This document shows, piece after piece, positions 22,325-29,114 of a stretch of DNA of 30,106 nt; the stretch's first letter is position 1, and each line of letters opens with the position of its first letter. The translations under genes and the position numbers were made by a program. The notes under the pieces are model-generated. The model was given only the letters and a program-made list of their open reading frames with translations, did not search any database and had not been told where the DNA came from. The stretch is from positions 1 to 30,106 of IMG/VR virus record IMGVR_UViG_3300047323_000690; one strand, given 5' to 3'. The stretch comes from a virus.

Positions 22325-22557
22325 GCCCGTTGCGCGCGGGGATACACCCCGACCAGATGCCAGCGGTCACGCCGTTTGACACGCCACGTCCCCTTGACCG
22401 GCATCATTCGCTCCATTGCTTTGCATGCGGCGGGGCAATCGGCACCGTGACATGCTGCTGCACGACCTATTCGTTGTCGAGGGACGCGCTAGCCAACGCT
22501 CTCGCATGGGCGTTCCGCGATGGCGCGACCGTGGTGCAAGCAGGCCGCAAGCAATGA
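22321..22557 (+). CDS. Small Cys-rich protein, unknown
   Basis: 78 residues from ATG 22321. RHHSLHCFACGGAIGTVTCC with CCTTYSLSRDALANALAWAF: the CFACGG and TCCCT Cys residues could bind metal. Codons of its stop overlap the next start (ATGA). Reading from the alternative start at 22075 would overlap two other genes, so 22321 is chosen. Confidence 0.66.
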   Translation: MSPLRAGIHPDQMPAVTPFDTPRPLDRHHSLHCFACGGAIGTVTCCCTTYSLSRDALANALAWAFRDGATVVQAGRKQ

Positions 22558-22697
22558 GCGCGGCGCAGTACCTTTGCGGCGTTGTCGCGATTGTCGGTTC
22601 GCTCGGCTGGGCGCTGTACGCGATCCTGTCGACCGTGATCCCGGCGGTTCCGAAGATTCGGCGCGCGTTGCAGGGGCGGGGAGGGGTCGATGTCTGA
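22554..22697 (+). CDS. Very small single-span membrane protein
   Basis: 47 residues from ATG 22554. AQYLCGVVAIVGSLGWALYA with ILSTVIPAVP is a membrane segment, followed by a basic tail KIRRALQGRG. It overlaps the previous stop (ATGA) and the next start by 8 bp. A basic cytoplasmic tail suggests the N-terminus lies outside. No function is recognised. Confidence 0.68.
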   Translation: MSAAQYLCGVVAIVGSLGWALYAILSTVIPAVPKIRRALQGRGGVDV

Positions 22698-23667
22698 CCC
22701 CATTATCACCCAGGCCGGGGCATATCCGGAGATCAGCGCGGAGGATTACCACCGCGCGGCGAACCTGCTCCCCGGCCCGTCGCTGTCGTCATCCGGCGCG
22801 AAGCTGATCCGCGCCCGGTCGCCGTATCATTTCTGGTTCGACAGCCCGATGAATCCAGAGCGGCCGCCGGAGAACGACAAGGCGCATTTCAACGTCGGCA
22901 AGGCGGCGCACGACATGCTGCTGCTGTCGGATCGCTGGCCCGAGCATTACCATGTGCTGCCGGAAGGGTTCTCCGAGGCTAAGACGAAGGTGATGGCGAC
23001 GGCCATCGCTGCGGCGGCGGAAGCGCGCGAGGCAGGCAAGACAATCCTGCGTCATGAGGATCACCAGATCGTCGGGCAGGTCGCGGCGGCAATTCGCCGC
23101 AACGATATCGCCCAAGCTGCGCTTTCGTCGGGCATCCCGGAACTAACGCTAGCCTGGCAGGACCCCGAAACCGAAGTCTGGCTACGCGCGCGCCCCGACT
23201 TCTTGCCTTTCAGCGTCCACCAGGATGGCCGCGACATCATCGTCTCGGACCTCAAATTCGTGGCGCCTCAAAACGCGACGCCGACCGGATTCGGCAGGGC
23301 CGTGGAGAAATTCGGGTATCATCAGTCCGCCGGCTTCTACGCCGACGGGATCAAAGCGATCTACGGGCGTTACCCGACGCACTGGCTGCATATCGTCGTG
23401 GAGAAGGAGGCGCCTTGGTGCGTCGCTCTCTACGAATTGCCCGCCGAGGATCTCGAGCGCGGCCGCTGGCTGAACCGGGAAGCGGTCCACACCTTCGCCT
23501 ACTGCCTCTCGACCGGGAAATGGCCGGGTTACGCGGACGAGCCGATGCCGGTCGGTCTGACGCCTTGGGCGCGCAAGCAAATCGACGACACCGAGGGACA
23601 TGAGCTCGCCTGGCGCGGGACCGCGAAGTCCGACGTCGAGAACACTTTCATGCAGGAGCATTATTGA
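22690..23667 (+). CDS. RecE-like exonuclease (PD-(D/E)XK, DUF3799 type)
   Basis: 325 residues of the RecE/exonuclease VIII-like family. Seen motifs are GKAAHDMLL (His74, the G-x3-H nuclease helix), RARPDFLP (Asp170), IIVSDLKFV (Asp187, Lys189) and YHQSAGFYADG (Gln212). Together they form a PD-(D/E)XK metal site that should digest one strand of linear duplex DNA from the 5' end, leaving 3' overhangs for the RecT-like protein encoded next. The pair is ATG/TGA coupled. The family usually has about 300 residues and this one fits. The domain call is confident; polarity comes from the family. Confidence 0.9.
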   Translation: MSDPIITQAGAYPEISAEDYHRAANLLPGPSLSSSGAKLIRARSPYHFWFDSPMNPERPPENDKAHFNVGKAAHDMLLLSDRWPEHYHVLPEGFSEAKTKVMATAIAAAAEAREAGKTILRHEDHQIVGQVAAAIRRNDIAQAALSSGIPELTLAWQDPETEVWLRARPDFLPFSVHQDGRDIIVSDLKFVAPQNATPTGFGRAVEKFGYHQSAGFYADGIKAIYGRYPTHWLHIVVEKEAPWCVALYELPAEDLERGRWLNREAVHTFAYCLSTGKWPGYADEPMPVGLTPWARKQIDDTEGHELAWRGTAKSDVENTFMQEHY

Positions 23668-24587
23668 TGGCTACCCAAATCGCAACGACCGAAGACCAGC
23701 CGAAGACGCCGGCCAAGGTCGCCGTGAACGCTGGCGGAAAGCTCGCCGCGTTCGTCCCCAACAGCCTCGAAGAAGCCTGGCGCTTGGCCGGCGCGCTGGC
23801 GGCCTCTGGCATGACGCCCAAGGCTTATGGTGGCGACCAGAACAAGATCATGGTCGGCATCATCGCTGGCGCCGAAGTTGGCCTGACGCCCTTCGCAGCG
23901 CTGCAATCGATCGCGGTGATCGGCAACAACCCGTCACTGTGGGGCGATGGCGCATTGGCCTTGGTTCAGGCGTCGGGACTGCTCGACGACATGGAGGAAA
24001 CCGACGACGGCGACGAAGCGACGTGCCGGTTGAACCGCCAGGGTCGCAAGACGCCGATCATCCGCACCTTCAGCATGGAGGATGCCAAGAAGGCCGGACT
24101 GGCCGGAAAGGCAGGACCGTGGACACAATATCCCGCTCGGATGCGCCAGATGCGCGCGCGGGCTTTCGCGTTGCGTGACGGCTTCTCCGACGTGCTCAAG
24201 GGCCTGCACATTGTGGAGGAGGCTCGGGACTATACGCCGATGGGCGCCGCGATACCCACCGCGACCCCGCTGTCTGCCGCGATGATCGTCGATCAGGCTC
24301 GGATCGGCCAGGGTGAGGGCAACGACGGCACCCTCGCGCCCGGCAACACTTCCGCCGCCGAAGGCCCGTCCGACGAACAACGCGGCGAGCAGCACAACGA
24401 CACCGACCAGAGCCCCGCCGACGACCTGATCGCGCGGATCGAAGCCGCCGCCATCATCGGCGACGTGCTCGGGATCGAGCAGTCCTACCAGGCCGGCGGT
24501 CGCGAGATGTTCGAGACGCCGGATCAGGATCGGATCGAGACGGCGATTGCCGAGGCAAAGGCGCGGCTGAAGGGAGGCGCGAAGTGA
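23667..24587 (+). CDS. recT: RecT-family annealing protein
   Basis: 306 residues from the ATG at 23667 (GGAG about 10 nt upstream; a TTG one codon earlier is less likely). The core, PNSLEEAWRLAGALAASGMT, then IIAGAEVGLTPFAALQSIAV, NPSLWGDGALALVQASG and the YPARMRQMRARAFALRDGFS stretch with DVLKGL, is the RecT-type single-strand annealing pattern of phage homologues. The C-terminal third is acidic and low complexity, with a last helix. It should anneal overhangs made by the preceding nuclease. Clear phage recombination pair. Confidence 0.9.
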   Translation: MATQIATTEDQPKTPAKVAVNAGGKLAAFVPNSLEEAWRLAGALAASGMTPKAYGGDQNKIMVGIIAGAEVGLTPFAALQSIAVIGNNPSLWGDGALALVQASGLLDDMEETDDGDEATCRLNRQGRKTPIIRTFSMEDAKKAGLAGKAGPWTQYPARMRQMRARAFALRDGFSDVLKGLHIVEEARDYTPMGAAIPTATPLSAAMIVDQARIGQGEGNDGTLAPGNTSAAEGPSDEQRGEQHNDTDQSPADDLIARIEAAAIIGDVLGIEQSYQAGGREMFETPDQDRIETAIAEAKARLKGGAK

Positions 24588-24967
24588 GCGGCGCCCCCGA
24601 AGCCGAAGCCGGCAGCGCCGAACCCGCCGAGCTTCCCGCTGGCGAATACGCCATCGTTGAGGTTCTCGGCCATCGCACGATCATTGGCCGGGTCGAGGAG
24701 GTCGAGCGTTTCGGCGCGAAGCTGATGAGCATCCAGCCGATATTCAACGGCGCGTTGTTGCCGGCTGTGATGATCGGCGGGTCATCGATCTACCAGTTTA
24801 CGCCATGTTCGGCGGCGACGGCGTTGGCGCGCCAGCCGCGGGAGACCTGGCAGCTTCCGCAATCGGTCCGCGCAGTGCTTCCGCCGGCGCTGCTGCCATC
24901 GCCGGAACTGGCGATCGTGGACAGCGGGATTCACAGCCCATTCGATGACGAGGATGAGCTGCCATGA
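24584..24967 (+). CDS. Conserved-looking small protein after recT, unknown (GTG start)
   Basis: 127 residues starting GTG, overlapping the recT stop (GTGA), with AGGGAGG close upstream. The core AIVEVLGHRTIIGRVEEVER followed by FGAKLMSIQPIFNGALLPAV and SSIYQFTPCSAATAL is a compact strand-rich pattern that I associate with uncharacterised phage/alphaproteobacterial proteins next to recombination genes. No catalytic motif is visible. The C-terminus is acidic (GIHSPFDDEDELP). The close coupling with RecE/RecT suggests a recombination accessory protein, as inference. Confidence 0.75.
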   Translation: MSGAPEAEAGSAEPAELPAGEYAIVEVLGHRTIIGRVEEVERFGAKLMSIQPIFNGALLPAVMIGGSSIYQFTPCSAATALARQPRETWQLPQSVRAVLPPALLPSPELAIVDSGIHSPFDDEDELP

Positions 24968-25176
24968 CGCCCGCCCAGCGCCTCCGGCGCTTGCGCCAAA
25001 TCGACGCCCGCCGCACCGCGATCGAAGCCGATCTCCGCGCGCTCACCGATGAAGCGCGCCCGCTGGAGAACGAACATAGCTGGTCGCTTGGGTTCCGGGT
25101 GCCGCTTCGGGGGAAGGCGCTGATCGACGAGGTTGATCGGTTGGCACGGGTTGAAGAGGGGAGGGCTGTGGCGTGA
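24964..25176 (+). CDS. Small helical protein, unknown
   Basis: 70 residues, ATGA-coupled to the previous gene. AQRLRRLRQIDARRTAIEAD with LRALTDEARPLENEHSWS reads as a charged coiled-coil pair, ending RGKALIDEVDRLARVEEGR. No family is recognised. Its last codons overlap the sulfotransferase-like start (GTGA). Confidence 0.7.
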   Translation: MTPAQRLRRLRQIDARRTAIEADLRALTDEARPLENEHSWSLGFRVPLRGKALIDEVDRLARVEEGRAVA

Positions 25177-25802
25177 TCCTTATTCCAGAGATCGAGACGG
25201 TGGTGATCTTGAACCCACGGACCGGCAGCAAATCGCTGAGGAAGGCCATTGCCGCCCGCTATTCCGATGCCATGCAGATTTACCGCCACATGGAGGCCGA
25301 TGGCGTGCCCTACGGCTACGATCGCTGGAGGCGTATCGGCGTCGTGCGCGACCCCATCGATCGGCTGTGGAGCCTCTACCGCTATCTCAAATGGATGGGC
25401 GGGGAGCGCAACGGGCGCGGGAAGTGGGAACCGACGTATGTCGAGCGCCAGCGGGCCAGCGTCGCGATACCGTTCGATCAATGGATAACCGACAACCAAG
25501 TCGTATTCACGAGCCCCTACGATTCGGCCACCGGTTCCAAATTCTATCCAGGCTTCGCGGTTCGTCATGCGCTGCCAGAGAACCGTAAGAGCCAGTTCAT
25601 TTATCTGCGCCCCGATCTTGGAACGGAGGTGTGGCAATTTCACGCGCTTCACCATCTCGCGGCCGAGCTCGGCGTCGAACTTGGCGAAGAAAATAGGAAC
25701 CTAGCCGAAGCGCCGCCTCCGCTTTCGCAGCCTGCGCTCGCCCATATCGAGAGGTTCTTCGCCTGGGACCTAGAAGTTGCCGGCCGGAAGGTTGCGGCAT
25801 GA
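25173..25802 (+). CDS. Sulfotransferase-like protein
   Basis: 209 residues with a GTG start and GGGGAGGG close upstream, overlapping the previous stop (GTGA). VVILNPRTGSKSLRKAI (residues 10-26) matches the 5'-phosphosulfate loop of PAPS-dependent sulfotransferases, and RIGVVRDPIDRLWSLYRYL (54-72) the 3'-phosphate loop, with Arg59 and Ser67 in the conserved RDP..R..S order. The C-terminal FIYLRPDLGTEVWQFHALHH with LAAELGVEL is like their end. It should move sulfate from PAPS to an unknown acceptor (sugar, lipid, protein or base). It is shorter than most. It is ATGA-coupled to a HerA-like ATPase, an unusual partner. The acceptor is not predictable; a kinase-like P-loop is less likely given the RDP motif. 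Confidence 0.75.
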   Translation: MILIPEIETVVILNPRTGSKSLRKAIAARYSDAMQIYRHMEADGVPYGYDRWRRIGVVRDPIDRLWSLYRYLKWMGGERNGRGKWEPTYVERQRASVAIPFDQWITDNQVVFTSPYDSATGSKFYPGFAVRHALPENRKSQFIYLRPDLGTEVWQFHALHHLAAELGVELGEENRNLAEAPPPLSQPALAHIERFFAWDLEVAGRKVAA

Positions 25803-27493
25803 GCTCGCTAGGCACCACCGACGCGGGCGAACCGCTGTCGATCGATCTCGACGCCCTCGTCGGCTCTCACGCATGCGTCGTCGCCAATAGCGGCGGCGGC
25901 AAGTCCGGCCTGCTCCGGCGCCTGCTCGAAACCACGCACGGCAAGATCCAGCACATCGTGTTGGACATAGAGGACGAATTTTACACCCTTCGCGAACACT
26001 TCGATTACGTGATCGCCGGCGGCGATGGCGGTGACGTCCCCGCAACCGTGGAAGGGGCGGCGGGTCTCGCACTTGCCGCCCTGACCCATGGCTTTTCGCT
26101 GATCGTCCAATTGAACGATCTCGGCGAGGACGCGCCGGAGTTCGTTGGCCGGTTCCTGACCGCGCTGATCGGCGCCCCGCGCAACCTCTGGCATCCTTGC
26201 CTGGTCGTGGTGGATGAAGTGCAGAATTTCGCGCCGACCGATCGGGTTACCGCGGCGACGCCGGGCGTGAAGAAGCTTACCGGGCAGGGGCGCAAGCGCG
26301 GGTTCACCGCCATCCTCGCCAGCCAGCGCATCAGCAAGATCAGCGCGGACGTGCGCGGCGACATCAACAACTGGATGCTCGGCCGCGTCGGTCAGACACT
26401 CGATCGCGACATCATGGCGGACCAACTCGGCTTCACGCGCGCGCAAGGCCGGGAACGGCTGCGCATGGCGGATCGGACCTTTTGGGGGTTCGGGCCGGCG
26501 ATCGCGAGGGAGCCGGTGCTGTTCTGGGTTGCCGATGTTGAGACGACCCTGGTCAAATCGGGGCAGGCTAAGGTGCCGACACCGCCGGCGCCGGAGGCTT
26601 TGCGGGCGATCCTGTCGGGGCTGGTCGTTCCGAGCGCCGAACTGGACGCGACTGACGATCTCGACACCAAGCTGTTGCGCGGCGCCGAGGTCCGCCAACT
26701 CCGCGAAGCACGTGACGCCTTCGAGCAGCGAGCGCTTCGAGCAGAGGACATGCTCGGAGAATTCATCAGCGCACATGGGCTCTACGAACAAGCGCTCAAC
26801 GGTTTTGCCGACACGCTGAAATATGGGCACGCGATCAGCTTCTCAGCCGACCAGCATTTGAAGGAACACGGGTGGACATCACCCAACGAAATCCCCGGGA
26901 ATCGGCCCGGCGGAGGCCCAAGCGGAGACGCAGGGCAAACAGCGGAACCAGCGGCACCCGTGCCGGCTGCTCCAAGGGCGACGGCTCCGGCGCCAGCGGC
27001 ACGAACCGCAACGGAGAAGGCGGGCGGGGGTAATGCCTCGCCCGCCGACCTCAACGGCATCGCTCAAACCATTCTCGCCAATCTTCGTCTGATCTGGCCT
27101 GCGCGTCTGACCTGGCAACAGGCTGCGCAAATGGCAGGACGATCGCCGAAGAGCGGGCCATACTTTGCCGCCAAGAAGCAACTGGTCGCAGCCGGGGTCG
27201 TGGAGACCGATGAGGTTCAGGTCTGGGCTTCCGGCTCGCACGACAGGGGCCTGACCCGCGAAGAAGCGATCGACGTTTGGCGCAATGTTACCGAAGGGTT
27301 CGCGCCCCGCATGCTTTGGGTCCTTGCGGATGACAAGCAACGCACCCGCGACGAGCTCGGCGCTGACATGAGCGTCTCAACCAAAAGCGGGCCGTGGTTT
27401 GGCGGCCTTAAGCAGCTTCGCGAGCGCGGGCTGATCACCGAGGCGGGCAACGTGCTGCGGTTGGCTAATCCACTGCCGGGTGAACGGGCATGA
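25799..27493 (+). CDS. HerA/FtsK-type ATPase with tandem C-terminal winged helices
   Basis: 564 residues. The DUF87/HerA-like motor has Walker A VVANSGGGKSGLLRRLL (residues 27-43), VLDIEDE (54-60), Walker B CLVVVDEVQNFAP (134-146) and an arginine-rich GRKRGFTAILASQRISKIS segment. Residues ~240-340 look coiled, then a Pro/Ala linker (~360-405). The C-terminus has two similar winged-helix units sharing a KSGP-[YW]-F signature at ~451 and ~529: WQQAAQMAGRSPKSGPYFAA and LGADMSVSTKSGPWFGGLKQ. It should form a DNA translocase ring. HerA partners are usually NurA nuclease or defence effectors; here its neighbours are RecE/RecT and a sulfotransferase. It starts by overlapping the sulfotransferase stop (ATGA). 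Confidence 0.87.
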   Translation: MSSLGTTDAGEPLSIDLDALVGSHACVVANSGGGKSGLLRRLLETTHGKIQHIVLDIEDEFYTLREHFDYVIAGGDGGDVPATVEGAAGLALAALTHGFSLIVQLNDLGEDAPEFVGRFLTALIGAPRNLWHPCLVVVDEVQNFAPTDRVTAATPGVKKLTGQGRKRGFTAILASQRISKISADVRGDINNWMLGRVGQTLDRDIMADQLGFTRAQGRERLRMADRTFWGFGPAIAREPVLFWVADVETTLVKSGQAKVPTPPAPEALRAILSGLVVPSAELDATDDLDTKLLRGAEVRQLREARDAFEQRALRAEDMLGEFISAHGLYEQALNGFADTLKYGHAISFSADQHLKEHGWTSPNEIPGNRPGGGPSGDAGQTAEPAAPVPAAPRATAPAPAARTATEKAGGGNASPADLNGIAQTILANLRLIWPARLTWQQAAQMAGRSPKSGPYFAAKKQLVAAGVVETDEVQVWASGSHDRGLTREEAIDVWRNVTEGFAPRMLWVLADDKQRTRDELGADMSVSTKSGPWFGGLKQLRERGLITEAGNVLRLANPLPGERA

Positions 27494-27498
27494 TACGC

Positions 27499-27723
27499 TC
27501 AACCGTCCTCCAGGCGCCGCCCGAGTTCGGCAATCGCCGGCCCCTCCCAGTCGTGGGAGCCATCATCCGTTCGGATGATGTAGCCGTCCCCGCGAGAGTT
27601 CGTCTGCGCAAGCGTGAAGATCACGGCGTCGCGCAGGTTGCCGGCAAAATCGGCGCGTTCACGGTCGAGGCCTCGAACGTAGCGCCAGACCGTCGCCGGT
27701 CGATCCCAGGGAACATCTGTCAT
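27499..27723 (-). CDS. Small protein on the opposite strand inside the rightward operon
   Basis: 74 residues from the ATG at 27723, starting MTDVPWDRPATVWRYVRGLD and containing NLRDAVIFTLAQTNSRGDGY and IIRTDDGSHDWEGPAI. The sequence is balanced, acidic and Trp-containing, and its third codon positions are GC-rich, as in the neighbours. The plus-strand frame over the same bases (27490-27729) is Arg/Pro-rich with ATA, AGA, GTA and TCA codons. I therefore prefer the minus frame. It is convergent with the HerA-like gene and begins next to the start of the plus gene at 27722. No family is recognised. If the plus frame is used instead, this call is wrong. Confidence 0.6.
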   Translation of the reverse strand: MTDVPWDRPATVWRYVRGLDRERADFAGNLRDAVIFTLAQTNSRGDGYIIRTDDGSHDWEGPAIAELGRRLEDG

Positions 27724-27982
27724 GACTGATCGCCCCATCCAGGTGTCGCCGCGGTCGAATCGCGTCGAGGTTCGAAACCCGGTGTTGAAGCTGCCCGCTG
27801 TTGCAGACCTTCGCAACCTCGATCAACCAACGAGAGCGTCAATCGCCGCGGCATTGCGCGCAATTCAAGGTGACGCCCGAGATCGCGCCGACAAGTGCTG
27901 GCGGACGCATAAGGCTCCGATGGCTCTCTATTGGAAGGCGGTCGGCGTTTACGCCGGCCACCTCGCGCGGTCGATCGCATGA
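27722..27982 (+). CDS. Small protein, unknown
   Basis: 86 residues. QVSPRSNRVEVRNPVLKLPA, then AALRAIQGDARDRADKCWRT and ALYWKAVGVYAGHLARSI. The second half reads as long amphipathic helices. The weak ribosome site is AGGG about 11 nt before the ATG. No domain is recognised. It is coupled to the next gene (ATGA). Confidence 0.68.
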   Translation: MTDRPIQVSPRSNRVEVRNPVLKLPAVADLRNLDQPTRASIAAALRAIQGDARDRADKCWRTHKAPMALYWKAVGVYAGHLARSIA

Positions 27983-28215
27983 GCGGCGAAGGCATCACCG
28001 ACAGCCGCCGCCCGCTGGACACGTCGACGCTCGGCGCGATCCGCGTCGATCTCAGCCAGGTCGCCAGCCGCGCCCGCCTGGTGCGTCAGGCCTTGCTCCA
28101 CATCGGTGACCCTGCCGTCGCGCCGTCGCTGCCGATCGAGGACCGGTACGCCGCGCGCGAGATGGCGAACGCGAGCGATGAGACGCTGGCGATGTTGGGG
28201 AGGATGTTGCGGTGA
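27979..28215 (+). CDS. Small helical protein, unknown
   Basis: 78 residues from ATG 27979, overlapping the previous stop (ATGA). LGAIRVDLSQVASRARLVRQ with ALLHIGDPAVAPSLPIEDRY and MANASDETLAMLGRMLR suggests three helices. No family is recognised. The upstream extension to 27931 would overlap the previous gene. Confidence 0.68.
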   Translation: MSGEGITDSRRPLDTSTLGAIRVDLSQVASRARLVRQALLHIGDPAVAPSLPIEDRYAAREMANASDETLAMLGRMLR

Positions 28216-28388
28216 GTGACGCCCCGTTCGACCGCGTTTGGCGGATTCGCACCAACCTGCCGGAGAAGTTCGGCCAACGCTGTCGTGTTTTGGCGCGCGG
28301 CAAGATGAACAGCGCCCGGATCGAGTTCGAGGACGGCGTGCAGCACATCGTCAGCCGCAACAGCTTTCGGAAGGTGGTGGAAGCATGA
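28212..28388 (+). CDS. Very small protein (58 residues, GTG start), unknown
   Basis: 58 residues starting GTG, overlapping the previous stop (GTGA) and the next start (ATGA). The product begins SDAPFDRVWRIRTNLPEKFG and contains CRVLARGKMNSARIEFEDGV then SRNSFRKVVEA. It is a compact beta-rich pattern that recalls small phage proteins whose members I know only as hypothetical. The coupling on both sides is the main evidence that it is real. Confidence 0.7.
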   Translation: MSDAPFDRVWRIRTNLPEKFGQRCRVLARGKMNSARIEFEDGVQHIVSRNSFRKVVEA

Positions 28389-28576
28389 GCCCCGGCAATC
28401 AGGACAGCCGCCAGCGCATCCACATCGAGGCCGACGGGACCGCGGCACGGTGGAAGCTGCACCCCGCCGCGCTCGGCACGCCGGCCGCGTCGCCAGGCGC
28501 CGCGCTGGATGCCGCGATCGCCGAGCTACGTCTCAAGGAAGCGGTGATCATCCTCAACGGGAAGCCGCCGACATGA
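28385..28576 (+). CDS. Small protein, last gene of the rightward operon
   Basis: 63 residues from ATG 28385. QDSRQRIHIEADGTAARWKL, then a Pro/Ala stretch, then AALDAAIAELRLKEAVIILN. It has no known domain. It is followed by 118 bp before the next gene, in which no clear terminator is visible. Confidence 0.65.
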   Translation: MSPGNQDSRQRIHIEADGTAARWKLHPAALGTPAASPGAALDAAIAELRLKEAVIILNGKPPT

Positions 28577-28694
28577 CGAGATCCGCCGGGCTGGGCTCCT
28601 AGGTCCGGCAGATGCGAAACCTCAGCGCGCGGCCCTAGACCAGCCGCAGGGGGTGAACAGCCGGGAGAGTAGCGGCACCAAATTCGAGGATGAC
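28577..28694. other. Gap before the integrase locus, no gene seen
   Basis: 118 bp containing only a weak 5-bp stem, GCCGG (28585-28589) with CCGGC (28605-28609), and a CCTAGG palindrome at 28598-28603. There is no T-tract, so it is not an intrinsic terminator. I see no convincing promoter or attachment-site core here. Confidence 0.4.
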
Positions 28695-29114
28695 ATGACC
28701 GTACATTGCCCTGTCACGCTGCCGGACCTTGAGCGCCGCCTTTCGCGAAAGATCGAGGCGCACAAGGGCATCCAGCTCACACCGGAGGAGCTTGACCTGT
28801 TGGTGTTGTCGGGAGCCTATGAGGTCTTCCGCCAAGCCGTCGCCGAATATCAGAGGGACCAATGCCTGCAACGAAGCGCCCGAAGCCGCTCTATCAGCGC
28901 GGAGAATTCCGACTCTACCGGCGAGCCGATCGAGATGCCCTCGAAATCGTCTGGTACGATGACGCCCGAAAGCGGGAGCGAAGCCGCAGCGCGGGCACGA
29001 CGATCGAGGGGGAGGGGCGCATCGAGCTCGACAACCTCTATGTCGAAAAGCACGGCGGCGTCCCGCACTGCCGGACGTGCGGCCAACCCCTCAAGCAAGA
29101 AAGCGAACGGCTGA
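28695..29114 (+). CDS. Small protein overlapping the integrase start; C-terminal part uncertain
   Basis: The frame gives 139 residues from ATG 28695 (AGGA about 7 nt upstream). The first ~55 residues look like a real protein: VTLPDLERRLSRKIEAHKGI, then LTPEELDLLVLSGAYEVFRQ and AVAEYQRDQ. From about residue 56 on, the frame overlaps the integrase gene by 253 bp and becomes Ser/Ala/Arg-rich low complexity, as expected from an out-of-frame reading. The true product is therefore either long with a disordered tail or a shorter domain. No family is recognised. It resembles small phage proteins placed directly before an integrase. Confidence 0.55.
   Translation: MTVHCPVTLPDLERRLSRKIEAHKGIQLTPEELDLLVLSGAYEVFRQAVAEYQRDQCLQRSARSRSISAENSDSTGEPIEMPSKSSGTMTPESGSEAAARARRSRGRGASSSTTSMSKSTAASRTAGRAANPSSKKANG

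Noticed and set aside
27490-27729. Plus-strand frame that continues the operon by an ATGA overlap
   Set aside because: Its codons (ATA, AGA, GTA, TCA) and Arg/Pro-rich product are poor compared with the minus frame. Not fully excluded.
28577-28694. Intrinsic terminator or attachment site before the integrase locus
   Set aside because: Only a 5-bp stem without a T-tract, and no repeat shared with another part of the window.
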